A stretch of 64,000 bases of DNA from Leucosporidium creatinivorum (lineage: Eukaryota; Basidiomycota; Microbotryomycetes; Leucosporidiales; Leucosporidiaceae). The notes below the pieces were generated by a model, which worked only from the letters and a program-made list of their open reading frames with translations, was not told the DNA's origin and made no database searches. Shown here in pieces: positions 1-11,026 of the stretch; the stretch's first letter is position 1, and the number at the start of each line of letters is the position of its first letter. The translations under genes and the position numbers were made by a program. Location of the stretch: contig BCKL01000002.1 of assembly GCA_001600635.1 (NCBI GenBank), positions 236,458-300,457 on the forward strand, given 5' to 3'.

Positions 1-1396
1 AATACAGCTCCCTCCGACTCTGAGTCCGACTCGGACTCCAACTCCGAATCCACTACATCCGTCAAGACAGCGCCAGCCTCGTTTCGCCTCGTCTCGGCGG
101 AGGATCGGCCGACAAAGCGACGAAAGGTGGATCACATGGGCCTCGAAGACGACTGTCCAATGTTCTCGGAGCTATCCGAGTATGTGCAGCTTGTCGCTGG
201 CGCATCGATACAGGCAGCGAGGGAGTTGCGGGATGGGAAAGCCGACGTCGCGATCGCTTGGACGGGTGGGCGGTGAGTAGGCAGCTTATCGACGGCTCAG
301 AGACGTATGCTGACAGGCTCCGAGTTACTACTAGACATCACGGCAAGCGCGGAGAAGCAGCAGGCTTCTGCTACGTCCAAGACGTCGTCCTCGCCATCCT
401 CGAGCTTCGCCTTCCGCCGAGACGTCCTCGTCCACCTTCCCGCACCTCATCTCCCTCTCCACCTCAGTTGCCCTCCTCACCCGTACCATCTCCTCCGCCG
501 CTGCAAACCCCTCCTCCCATCCGCCGAGTCCTCTACCTCGACATCGACCTGCACCACGGCGATGGCGTCGAGTCGGCATTCTACACCTCGCCCCACACCC
601 TCACTCTCTCGCTCCATCTCCACGCTCCGCTCTTCTACCCTTCCACCGGCTCCCTCTCTTCCACCGGCCCCACCCCACCAAAAGGCTCCTCAAAGCCCTC
701 GCCCGCCGCTCACCACGCCCTCAACCTCGCCCTTCACCCCGGCCTCTCCTCACCCACCCTCCTACGGCTCTTCGAAAGCTGCATTCAACCCATCTATGAG
801 ATCTATCAGCCCGACGCAATAGTCCTACAGTGCGGTTGCGATGGTCTGGCGGGCGATCCTTGCAAGGAGTGGAATCTGGATTTGGAGGGGATGGGGGAGG
901 TGGTCAGGAGAGTTGTACATGGGTGGGGGGAGAGGACGTTACTCCTTGGTGGTGGGGGGTATGATAACGCTAATGCGGCGAGGTGTTGGACTTATTTGAC
1001 GAGCGTGGCGGTGAGTTCGGCCTTGGATCTCGCTGCTCGGTCGGAGATGCTGTGCTCCTCCGACGTTCTCTGAGCCGTGGAAATGACGCCTCTTCGCACT
1101 TGCAGCTCAATCGACCACTCCCACTCGACACTCCAACCCCTCTCTCCCTCGAGCCAGACGACTACGCCCTCTTCGCCCCCTCGTTCACCCTCGACGTTCC
1201 CGCTGGTCACAAGCCCGACCTCAACACTGAAGCCAAGCTGGTCGAGGTCGAGCAAGCGTTCAAGAGGTATGCTGAAGCGTTGAATGAGAAGTATGGGCAG
1301 AGGAAGGGGTTGGAGGAGAGGGGGGCCGAGCCGAGTCGACCTGGAAGCTGGGAGACGAAGGGCGACGTGGGGTCGCGTAGCGGGTGCTCCATTTAG
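1..1396 (+). CDS. Class I histone deacetylase (HDAC8/Hos1-like), 5' end outside window
   Basis: Zinc-dependent lysine deacetylase acting on acetylated histones or other proteins, probably in nuclear corepressor complexes. The N-terminus lies off the left edge; the visible exons are 1-272, 335-1010 and 1106-1396. The spliced frame contains the active-site block GGRHHGKRGEAAGFCYVQD (His-His pair), the zinc-binding segment LDIDLHHGDGVE (Asp and His), the third zinc ligand in LQCGCDGLAGDP and the catalytic tyrosine in GGGGYDNANAARCW, so the enzyme looks fully active. A Ser/Asp-rich stretch and a basic KRRKVD segment, a possible nuclear signal, precede the catalytic core in the first visible exon. 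A proline/serine-rich loop of about 30 residues separates the second and third conserved blocks, longer than in human HDAC8. Family membership is certain. The Hos1/HDAC8 versus Rpd3 subgroup is judged by eye only. Confidence 0.93.
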
Positions 1397-1622
1397 GTGC
1401 TCGTCTAGCATTGTAAGTTAATACAATAGCCTGCTCTACCTGATTGCTGCCTCTGCGGCGCGGAACGCCCCTCGCTCAGTCATCGCCTCGGCCGCCATCT
1501 CCGACGCTCGGCGAACGCGAGGACGTTCGTCTCTGGGCTATTCTGGGGGGGCAGGAGTCCGTCCGCGGTGCTGCTTCCGTAGCTCGTCTCTCTTCTTTCA
1601 CCTTGCGCGCTCGAACAGCTCG

Positions 1623-1981
1623 ATGTCGTGTGCCCGCCCACCTGCACTCGAAGAGTCTCCGAAGTCGGTCGCCCAGCAGCTTCGTAAAATCGCTGGCGCG
1701 CACGATGAGCTACATCGCAACCTCATGTCGAGATACGACGACACTGAAGAGGCCCATCACGACCTAGCCAACAATCTCCACGACATGCATGGCTCTCGAG
1801 GTCATCCAAATCCTCTGCTCCGTCTCAAAGGACCTCACGAGGAGGCCCGAGACAAGGTGAGCAAAATGCCCTTGAATGCGATTAAAAAGAGGGTAAACGG
1901 CTACGAAGATTGGTACTCCGTAAGTCCCTTGCCTTCGCTTGTCAGCGACTCCGCCGCCCAGCTGAACTCGGCGCTTCCGAA

Positions 1982-2020
<39 letters not shown>

Positions 2021-2254
2021 GGCCTTGAACAGCGTCGTGAAGCGCTCGCCACAGGAAGACGACCACTCAGGGAGGTCGAGCTGGAAGATGTACCTCAACT
2101 CCGAACCAACACGGGGCACCAGCACCACAGCCTCGGCAAGCAAGGCTCGGCGGGAGTGGATCGGCGGGAGGTGCTCGTTACGGCGGGGGACGGTGGGAGC
2201 GGGAGCCATGCTGCTTATGCTACAGCTAGGCAGGCGAGGAGGTGGGGTATCTGA
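1623..2254 (+). CDS. Unknown small protein, tandem copy 1 (172 aa)
   Basis: Function not recognised. Exons 1623-1919 and 2033-2254, joined in phase 0, give 172 residues. It is a clear paralogue of the next gene: shared words include the RYDDTEEAH / RHDDAAEAH region, KMPLNAIKKRVNGYEDW / KMPLAKMENAVKKYEQW, and a C-terminal block REVLVTAGDGGSGSHAAY / HEVLVSAGDGGAGHHRAY followed by an R-rich tail ending RRWGI / RMWGL. There is no signal peptide or membrane segment. The predicted character is a charged helical first half with a short Gly-rich, His-containing C-terminal motif. The single intron carries a 36-base C homopolymer (1983-2018). The start is the first ATG of the exon; the neighbouring copy has an extra 5' coding exon that I cannot place here, so the N-terminus is uncertain. 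Confidence 0.6.
1983..2018 (+). repeat. 36-base C homopolymer inside an intron
   Basis: An uninterrupted run of 36 cytosines lies between the likely branch site and the acceptor of the intron 1920-2032. Sequencing slippage could have changed its exact length. It is non-coding in the spliced model, but it opens long artificial poly-Pro/poly-Gly frames on both strands. Confidence 0.95.
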
Positions 2255-2574
2255 GTAGTAGGAAGGTGAGAGGAGGGAGGACCGGACAGGAGAGTAGACG
2301 AGTTCAGAGGAATCCAGGAAAGGCTGCTCGACCATAGATTTACGAGATCCACTAGAGCGTGAGGCGACGCGAGGGCTTTCCGTTACTGCTCGCATGTACA
2401 ATCGAGTCAGATTATGTATTCTTGCTGTTCTAGGACGAGAACTTGCTGCCGCGGCAGGCAGCCTTCGTCAATGGACACGGGCTTCAACTCCTCCGAGGAA
2501 GGCTTTCCTCGTCTGTCGTCTGCACCGCTAGTCCTTGAGCGTTCTTCCCTCTTCCCAGCGCCTTCTCACACACA

Positions 2575-3231
2575 ATGTCAGTCCACCCTTCCCACATCCG
2601 CAACTTTGCTGAACGCTACACCATCACCCGTGAGTCTCCTCGGCTGTTTGCGCCGAATCACAAAGCTGACGGCTTCCCTCGCTCGCGAGATAGACGGCAA
2701 CCTTCTCTACCGCCACGACGACGCAGCTGAAGCACACGCCAACTTAACGACTCATCTTCTCCAACACCATCCCAATGGCCACCCTGACGAGCGGCTGCAG
2801 AACTTGCATAATGGTCCCGCCGAAAGCCGAAGGGGGGACGTTGCGAAGATGCCGCTGGCGAAAATGGAGAACGCGGTAAAGAAATACGAGCAATGGGTTG
2901 CGGTGAGTGAGCTTCCATCATCTAGCCGACGCTGAGGCCTCGACCAAGGCCTGAGCGCTGTTGGATCAACGAACGCCGAGGCTGACTTGCCTTCATCTGC
3001 GCGCCCTACATCTACGACTCGTGTGAGCAGCATCGCGAGACGCTCGCACATGGCCACTCTCCCTCTTACCCAGAACTCTCCGGCGACCCTGAACCCTCGA
3101 CCACCCGCTCGGCGCACAGCCTGGGAAAGGATCGGCATGAGGTCCTCGTCTCGGCAGGCGATGGCGGGGCGGGCCATCATAGAGCGTACACTACTAGTCG
3201 GAGAGCGCGTATGTGGGGACTGCAGGGCTGA
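2575..3231 (+). CDS. Unknown small protein, tandem copy 2 (154 aa)
   Basis: Second member of the tandem pair; function unknown. Exons 2575-2629, 2694-2902 and 3031-3231 splice cleanly (phase 1, then phase 0) to 154 residues. The protein starts MSVHPSHIRNFAERY and contains LLYRHDDAAEAHANL, KMPLAKMENAVKKYEQW and the family C-terminus HEVLVSAGDGGAGHHRAY...RMWGLQG. The central intron sits at the same position and phase as in copy 1, which supports gene duplication. The conserved C-terminal block is the best candidate for the functional part, because the linker before it (rich in Ser, Pro, His) is poorly conserved between the copies. No targeting signal or known domain is visible. Confidence 0.65.
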
Positions 3232-3895
3232 ACGAGCTACTTCTGTTGGTGAGGAGGGATCGCTGGGTTCGGCGATGGTGCAGGAGCGCTTCGGAGGGGC
3301 GTAGGCGGGTGTTGAAAGTCCTTCGGCGGCAAATAGAATGCCGCAGCATCTTGAATAACCTACAACAGCCTCTGTTGAACTTAATTGAGAAAAGCGAGCT
3401 CCTCCCTTCGCCGCTTGAAGCCCGAGTAGCCTCTCTGACTCTCGCCATTTCGTCGCTCCATCCCCCTCAGCAGTACATCGCAAACGGACGACTAGACTAC
3501 AAGCTACCAGCCCGCCTGAATCGTTTTTGCTCACCTACATCGAAAGCGACGCGCAAACAATCGCCCTTCCGGCTCTCGAGCTCGTCTAGTCAGCAGAGGC
3601 AGCTTCAGGACGAAGTAGACGCGTGTGCAGGGAGTAGAGGGTGCTAGATTGCTCCGGGTAAAGGCCTCGTAACATCAGGTGAGTCTGGCTGCAGGACAAC
3701 GAGCTGGAGGCTGGGACGCGCGGTGGAGGCGCTGGCTGCAGGCTTGCAGAGCTGCAGGCCAGTCTGGAGACTACAGTGGCGCTATAGGGAGATACAAAGC
3801 CTCTCTGTCGCCCATTACGTTGAGCGCAGCTGACCCTGAGACGTTTCCCCCTTCCCAGCAGCGGCGTTCGCTCTCGCTCTTGCTCCCGGCGCGCG
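3232..3895 (+). other. Intergenic stretch with an orphan open frame (about 3310-3647)
   Basis: This lies between the small-protein pair and TOP3. A plus-strand open frame at about 3310-3647 reads as an amphipathic helix-like segment (LQQPLLNLIEK...LEARVASLTLAISSL) followed by a basic Ser-rich tail, but no ATG or convincing upstream exon joins it. It could be a relic, a mis-called exon or chance. The last 150 bases before 3896 are pyrimidine-rich and fit a TOP3 leader. Confidence 0.25.
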
Positions 3896-6800
3896 ATGGT
3901 CAAGTACCTTTGCGTAGCCGAGAAGCCTTCCATCTCCAAGTCCATCACTCAGATCCTATCCGGTGGCCAGTTCAATACAGTGCGGCTCGATTCGCCCCTC
4001 GCTCTCGGCTCGCAGGCTGACCCCTCGGCTTTCGCAATTCACAGCGCACCTCTCGGCGACCGCAATGGATCAAGAACTACGACTTCTCTTACCGCTTACC
4101 TCCCTCGGCCGCTTGGATTGACTTTACCGTCACCGCCGTCGCAGGCCATCTCATGGTCAGCGATTTCGAGAAGCACCTCAAGGGCTGGCAGAGCTGCGAT
4201 CCTTTCACCCTCTTCGACGCTCAGATCAATCACTATGTTAATCCCGTGCGCTCCTCTCCCGCTCGAGATGATCCTACCGAGCTCGGGGACCCTCGGCGCT
4301 GACTGCTTCGGCTTCACAGGATCCGGATCAGAAGGGCATTGAGGCCAACCTCATCGCCGAGGCCAAGAAGGCGACGCACTTGATGATCTGGACGGATTGC
4401 GATCGAGAAGGAGAGCACATTGGTAGCGAGGTCGCTCAGGTTTGCCGCAAGGCGAACCCGAGGATCATCGTCAAGCGAGCTCGGTTCAGTGCCATTATCG
4501 CCAAGTGAGCTCTCGCCAAGCGTTCAACGTCTCGGAGACGGTAGCTGACCTGCCCATCTCCAGCCAAATCAACCACGCCTGCCGCAACCCCGTCGACCTC
4601 GACATGAGGCAAGCCAACGCCGTCGCCGCCCGAATGGATTTGGACCTACGAGTTGGCGCCGTGCTCACTCGGAGTCAGACGCTCGGTTTACAAGCTCGCT
4701 TCGGCTCACTTGCAGAGAAGGTCATCAGCTATGGTGCGTCTCCTTCCTCAATGTTCGACGACTCTCGCTGAGCTCCTTACCTCTCGACAGGTCCCTGCCA
4801 ATTCCCCACCCTCGGCTTCGTCGTCGACCAGTACGAGCGAGTCCAAGCCTTCGTCCCCGAGCCCTTCTGGTCAATCCACGTCGCTATACAACGAGAGGAC
4901 TCCTTGACCTCCTTCTCCTGGCGCCGAGGTCGTCTCTTCGACAAGGAGGTCGTCGAGGTCCTTTTCAGCTTGTGCGAGGACGATCCGGAGGCGACCGTCA
5001 TTTCGCAGCAAACCAAGCCGACGCAGAAGTGGTGAGTTTATGCTTCGCCCTGGGCACGATTGGTCTCGCCGAGCTGACTTGAGGTTTCCTCTCACGCTCG
5101 CAGGAAGCCGCTCCCTCTCACCACCGTCGAACTGCAAAAGACTGGATCTCGTCTTCTTCGCATGACTCCCAAGCAGATCCTTGACGTGCGTATCTCGCTT
5201 TCGCCGGAGCCGGACTTCGCCCCCCTTCAATCGCTGACCGCTCTGCATCCACAGGTATCGGACGCATTGTATCAGAAAGGATACCTCAGCTACCCGCGTA
5301 CGGAGACGGACCAGTTCGACAAGGACTTCGACTTTGACGAGATGATCCAGAAGCATCATGGCGACGCGGCCTGGGGCACCTTCGCGACCAAGTGAGCTTG
5401 CTTTTGCTCTTCTGTGAAGCCGGGGCCGACAGCTAACTCCCTTCTTCGACAACAGCCTCACCAACGGCGGTTTCGAGCGACCTCGCAACGGCAAGAAGAA
5501 CGATAAGGCCCATCCTCCCATCCACCCTACGGCGCACGTCAATAGCCTTACAGGCGACGACAAGAAGGTGTACGACCTCGTCACCCGTCGCTTCCTCGCC
5601 TGCTGCTCCAAGAACGCTCGAGGAATGGAGACGACCGTCGAGATTAACATTGCCGGCGAGAGCTTCTCGGCGAAGGGTGAGCTCGCTTCACCTGTCTTGA
5701 GCTAGCACCCGCTGACTCGATACTCTATCGCAGGCCTCATCGTCCAGCAACGCAACTACCTCGACGTCTACATCTACGACAAGTGGAACGGCAACCTCCT
5801 GCCCGACTTTCAGGTCGGCGAGAAGTTCATCCCCGACGTCTGCGAGATCAAGGAGGGCGTCACTTCGTCGCCCAATTACCTCACCGAAGCCGACCTCGTC
5901 TCGCTGATGGACAAGAACGGCATCGGTACATCGTCGCGCTGCTCTTCTGCCCGAGAAGCTGCTGATCTTTCGCTTTCGAATAGGAACGGATGCCACCATC
6001 GCCGAGCACATCTCCAAGATCATCGAGCGCGAGTACGTCTTCAAACAACGCGAGGGCAACTCCGAGTACCTCCTACCCTCCACGCTCGGCACCGGCCTCG
6101 TCAAGGGTTACGACGCCATCGGCTTCGACAAGTCGCTCAGCAAGCCCCATCTTCGACGTCTGGTGCGTTGTGCTGCTCATTTGAGCCTGTCTCGAGAGCT
6201 GACTTTCATAACACACAGACCGAGACTCGCATGACACAAGTCTGCGACGGCATCAAGTCCAAGCAGGAGGTCATCGACGAGACGCTCGACGAGTACCGCG
6301 ACATGTTCCTCAAGACGAGGAACGAATTCCAGACGCTCATCAATGTGCGTTGATCTTTCACTCTGATTCCTTGAGCTTGCGAGCTGACCTCGACTCTTCG
6401 AACAGTCGGTCGGCCGCTACATCGAAGGCGACGGCGCGGATAGCGACAGCGATGATGATGATGCTGCAGGAGGAGGAGGGAATGGTGGTGGTGGAGCGCC
6501 TCGTGGTGGTAGAGGAGGAGCGAGGGGAGCTGCTCGAGGGGCAAGAGGAGCTGCGCGGGGAGCTGCGAGAGGAGCAGCGAGAGGAGGAGCGGCGCCGAGA
6601 GGCGGGGCAGCGGGTCGAGGCGGGCGAGGAGGTGGCGCTGCTGCACCCAAAAGGCGGAAGCAGGATGATAGTGATGATGAGGGTGAGCTGCTCTGATCCC
6701 CAGCCGTCGACTTGGTTGACCTTGGCTTCTCGCAGACGACTTCCCCGGCGCCGGAGGAGGAGCAGCCATCGCCCTCCCCAACTGCAAGTGCGAGGAGCCA

Positions 6801-7893
6801 GCAGTCGAACGAACCGTCATGAAGGAGTCTACCAACAAGGGTCGCAAATTCTTCGCCTGCTCCAAGGGTATGGACGATGGCTGTGGCTTCTTCGACTGGG
6901 CCGACGCTGGAGGAGGAGGAGGTGATCAAGTCGTCCCTCAGAAACGAGCTCAGAACCAGCAGCAAGCTCCTCGGAACCGACCTCCTCCTCCACGTCAAGA
7001 CGATCAAGATGGAGAGAGGCGCCGCTGCCTCTGCGACCTCACTGCTGTCGAACGCACGACAACAAAGGAGGGTCAGTCGTCGCTCGCCGCTCGTTTTAGC
7101 CCCTCGCTCACCCTCGTCCTCGCCTACAGGTCCCAACCAAGGTCGAGTCTTCTTCGCCTGCCCCAACGTCTCGAGGTCAGCGCAGTGCAAGTTCTTTGAA
7201 TGGGCCGACGAGGAGGGCGCCGACAATCGTCCAGCGCCGAGGGCTGGCGGGAGCGGCAGCGGTGCGGGGGGAGGGGGAGGAGCGACGAGTGGGACTTGCT
7301 TCATTTGCTCAGAGGGTGCGTTCTTCCCTCTTCGCTTGCCGAAGGGTTGCTCGCTGATGTTTCTCGCATCGCAGAGGGTCATTGGTCTCGCGACTGTCCG
7401 CAAAAGAACTTGGGAGGCGGTGCTGGTGCAGGAGGTTCAGGTGGTGGTGGGGGTCAGAGTGGAGAGTGCTTCATCTGTCATCAAGGTGCGCTCGAGCAGT
7501 TCCCCTCCTCTCAATCGCCGAGCTGACCGCCTTCCCGTCGCAGAGGGGCATTGGTCGAGCGCCTGTCCTGAGAAGGGGTCTGGCGGAGGAGCAGGTGGTG
7601 GTGGAAGCGGTAACGCCGGCGGTGGATCCAACTACACTTGCTTCAAGGTGAGCGCGCTTCATCTCCCCGCTCGGCTTGCTCTGGCTGACGTCTTTGCTCT
7701 CGCAGTGCGGTGAACGTTCGTCTTCGCTCTGCTTCCTCGTCTCACTCGCATACTGAATCTTGTCTGACTAACAGAGGGCCACTTTTCAAACGCCTGCACC
7801 AACGGCGATGGAGGAGTAGGCTACGGCGCGCCGGCTCGTGGTCGAGGACGAGGGCGAGCTCGGGCTCGTGGGAAGCGAGGACGTGGCGGTTGA
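3896..7893 (+). CDS. TOP3: DNA topoisomerase III (TOP3alpha type)
   Basis: Type IA topoisomerase that passes single strands and, with a RecQ helicase and Rmi1, dissolves double Holliday junctions. Begins at ATG 3896 with the Toprim start MVKYLCVAEKPSISKSI. The second Toprim motif MIWTDCDREGEHIG supplies the acidic metal residues. The active-site tyrosine is in GYLSYPRTETDQ (about 5280-5310). The gene has more than a dozen short introns. The C-terminal third holds a Gly/Arg-rich acidic linker, two GRF zinc fingers (about 6785-6905 and 7025-7215), three CCHC zinc knuckles (about 7290-7420, 7470-7590 and 7635-7820) and an RGG-like tail ending at TGA 7893. GRF plus knuckles is typical of animal and fungal TOP3alpha and serves ssDNA binding. 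First exon 3896-3979, second 4045-4245, third 4320-4504. Confidence 0.95.
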
Positions 7894-8042
7894 GGTGTTT
7901 TGCTGTTCTTTCACTCCTGTTGATGTAACCTATCGCACTATCCCTCGCACTCTCCTCGTCGCGCCTCGCTAGGAGCGTCGCCGCCGAGAACTCGGCGTTC
8001 TCGATCTCGAGACCGAAGCAAGCTGCGCTGTCACAAGCTCGT

Positions 8043-10095
8043 CTACCGCTTGCTCGCCTTGCACGCCCTCCTGTGCAAAGGCCAGTTTCCCTTCTGGCAG
8101 TCCCTGCTGCAGTAGAACTCGAGCTTGCAGCCGCCGCCTGTCGACCGAAGTGGGCAGATTAGCTTTCCGAGATGTGGGAGACGGGAGACCGAGCGACGGA
8201 GGGTCGGTAGGACTCACACCTAAAGAGATTGTCGAGGGAGAACATCTGCTCGCATCCACTACACACGCGTTGAAGCTTCTCGCGCCCGACGGTGAGGGGA
8301 GGTGGAGCGTCCTTGGGCATCAAGTAGGCGTCCCGGGAAAGACTAAGGCCTCCAAGCGAGTATACTACAGCATCGATTAGGTCGCAGTCCTTCTCGCGGA
8401 GGGACGGTGCGAGATCGTCGCGAGTGAGGTGGAGGATGAGCGATTCGGTCGGGTGACGGCGAGGGGGCGAGAGGTCGTCGAAGTCGAAGAAAGCAGCCGC
8501 CGGGAGAGGCTGCTCGGGGGACGTGTAGGTCGTTCTCACCCTGCAAAACGCGCGCAAGAACGTCAGCCAGATAGCCTGCGAGCAGGTGCTAAAGTGAAGA
8601 CTGCTAGCCGAGCTCACCACTGAGGGGTGCGCACATCGTGAAGGTAGCTCGTGAGATTGAGGAAGCGTTGGGCGAGCTCAGTGACAAGTAGGTTGTAGCT
8701 CCTGGGGGTGTCGAAGCCAGAAAGACGGGTCAGCGACGAGCACCGAGCACCGACTCGGAGCTTCAGAGTTCTTCTTCCTCACAAGCCACGAGCAAGGACT
8801 CACGCCTGGTGAGGCTTTCCGCAGCCATTACATTCGTCGCCGTAGACTTGGACCAGAAGGTACTTGTCGAGGCGCCCGTTGACAAAGACGAAATTGCCCA
8901 TGTCCACCGTGCTCATGGATCGGCTTCGCCTTTGGAGGAGGCACGAGGGAATTGGCGCAGGAGTTCAATCGCACTCAGTGAGCTTTACTCTCCTACATCC
9001 TCTCTCCCCCCGCGCCGCGAGACTTCNNNNNNNNNNNNNNNNNNNNNNNNNNNNNNNNNNNNNNNNNNNNNNNNNNNNNNNNNNNNNNNNNNNNNNNNNN
9101 NNNNNNNNNNNNNNNNNNNNNNNNNNNNNNNNNNNNNNNNNNNNNNNNNNNNNNNNNNNNNNNNNNNNNNNNNNNNNNNNNNNNNNNNNNNNNNNNNNNN
9201 NNNNNNNNNNNNNNNNNNNNNNNNNNNNNNNNNNNNNNNNNNNNNNNNNNNNNNNNNNNNNNNNNNNNNNNNNNNNNNNNNNNNNNNNNNNNNNNNNNNN
9301 NNNNNNNNNNNNNNNNNNNNNNNNNNNNNNNNNNNNNNNNNNNNNNNNNNNNNNNNNNNNNNNNNNNNNNNNNNNNNNNNNNNNNNNNNNNNNNNNNNNN
9401 NNNNNNNNNNNNNNNNNNNNNNNNNNNNNNNNNNNNNNNNNNNNNNNNNNNNNNNNNNNNNNNNNNNNNNNNNNNNNNNNNNNNNNNNNNNNNNNNNNNN
9501 NNNNNNNNNNNNNNNNNNNNNNNNNNNNNNNNNNNNNNNNNNNNNNNNNNNTTTTATCAACTTGTAGTTTTTATCAGCTCATCGAAATGTACGGCAGGCC
9601 GCCCAATTCAGCTACATCTCCCGCCTCGCGTCGTGAACGGCTTCAACGAGATTGGAGCGCCGGGGTAGAGCTAGATCACCATCACAGCGGTCAACGACGT
9701 GTTCGTCGCAGCGTACTGACAAGCATTCTCACCTCCCAGTTGTACATGAGCGCGGTCCAGCGCTCCTGCGAAGCTTCGCCGAGACGTCGCTCCATCTCAT
9801 CGAAGACTCGCTTGTACTGGATGAACTGCGCCTCGGAGAGGTCTCCTGCCGCCCTTCGCATAGCGTCTGGTCGATGCAACTTGTCGCGAATGCTCAGCGA
9901 GAAAAGTCCCAGCCGCCTGCAGAGCACGAGAATCGCCAGCTTCCCCCGGCCTGGACATGCTCCCTCGCCTTCTGCGCCTGAGACTGACGAGCACTGCATG
10001 AGCTTGAGTGTGGCGTTGATCGAGGAGAGGTTGACCATGTCAATCTCACGTAGCCCCAACGCCTGACCGAACCCGGCGAGCATGTTCCAGCTCAT
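8043..10095 (-). CDS. MYND zinc-finger protein, copy A (interrupted by assembly gap)
   Basis: Minus-strand multi-exon gene starting at ATG 10095 (MSWNMLAGFGQALG) and ending at TAG 8043. The C-terminus is a canonical MYND finger, assembled across the last intron: CSGCEQMFSLDNLFRC, then a CKLEFYCSRDC segment and HRRAC just before the end. MYND fingers usually bind proline-rich peptides of transcription or signalling partners. The N-terminal roughly 300 residues match only copy B (11027-12258): VNLSSINATLKLMQ, then RDKLHRPDAMRRA, then FVNGRLDKYLLVQVYGDEC...CGKPHQ, then PSLREKDCD. The Cys/His pairs in GDECNGCGKPH suggest a second metal site. Part of one exon or intron falls in the N run 9027-9551, so the model is incomplete. 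Function unknown beyond the finger. Confidence 0.75.
9027..9551. other. Assembly gap of 525 Ns
   Basis: Unresolved sequence within the MYND copy A gene. The flanks show the intron after the MYNWE exon on the right and the MSTVDMGNFVFVNGR exon on the left, so the gap probably hides intron sequence, a short exon or an inserted repeat. Confidence 1.
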
Positions 10096-10365
10096 CTGTC
10101 GCGGTAAACTTGAGCAAAGCGAGTTTTGATCTCGAGAAGGAAGCTGCTGTGTGCTGTAGTAGAGGAGGTGTACTGTAGGCGAGTCGAGTTGAAATGACTC
10201 AGAGCTGTACGAGTGTACGACGGGGCGAAGCGAGACGACGAGCGATGTGGCAAGAGGCAAGAAGCGCAAGCTCTCGAGAGCGAGATGAGGCGCGACGGCT
10301 GCTCGCTCGATGCTGCTCGAAGTGGAGGGACAGTTCGCGTTTAGCTTCCATTTCAGTCGTTCAAC

Positions 10366-10945
10366 ATGAGTGAGAGCTTTGGTCCGAGACGAGTCTCTCG
10401 ACCGAGCTACAGGACGGGGGAAAAGGCCCCGTCGCTAATCGGAAGCGCCGTTGAGTCGCCGAGCATGAGCCTCTTCTCGCCTAGTAGCGAGCTACCGCAT
10501 ATTCAGACCAGCGTGCTAAAACAGCATATGCTGCTCCTGCTCTACCGTAGTTCATCGGGCTTGCCTTCCGCTTCCGTCGTGAGCCACCGCGCCGAAACCG
10601 ATGAAGGTGATTAGCCTCCTCAACGCCTTGTACTTCGTGGTGCAGTCGTTCATCACAACAGGATTTGGAGACGAGGTCCCTCGGATCAACGCCTCGCGCG
10701 GAGTCTCCATCCTCCTCAACACGATTGGTGAGTCCGAGAAGAAGCACCAGCGATGGCTTTGGAGCTCACTGCAGAGGGCAGTCTACTACCCGCTCGCAAA
10801 GCACTGATCCTGCATCTCCGAACAGGCATCATTTCGTTCTCCATCGTGATCGCCTTCACTCGAGCTACCGCCCTCGAGGCAACGCAACGCCAGCCGAAGC
10901 ATCGCCGAACCGGTCGGCGCTCGCTTCTCACCACTGCCTAAGCGC
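10366..10945 (+). pseudogene. Relic of a TOK-type potassium channel
   Basis: From about 10603 to 10895 the sequence is nearly the same, by eye about nine bases in ten, as 13741-14035 in the intact channel gene downstream. The match covers the exon with the first selectivity filter (TTGFGDEVP), the following intron and the start of the next exon (IISFSIVIAFTRATALEA). The copy includes the intron, so it arose at DNA level. It then diverges and stops: the reading frame ends at a TAA near 10939, and none of the other transmembrane exons or the second pore is present. The intron's branch-point region, CGCTGACT in the intact gene, reads CACTGATC here. An ATG-started 82-codon frame at 10366-10614 lies just upstream and may be a remnant or replacement of the 5' end. 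The relic sits between the two MYND paralogues. Confidence 0.8.
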
Positions 10946-11026
10946 TGCTAGTACTCACTCAGCTCTTCTCGCGTCGCATTCTGCTCTTGAAATAATCATT
11001 GCTGCTATGTACAAGCGTCTCGCCGT

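Noticed and set aside
6417-7403. 328-codon minus-strand open frame
   Set aside because: It is antisense to the GRF/knuckle exons and linker of TOP3, has Pro/Ala low-complexity composition from GC bias, and shows no family motif.
8809-10066. Long open frames across the N run
   Set aside because: They are open only because Ns encode no stops.
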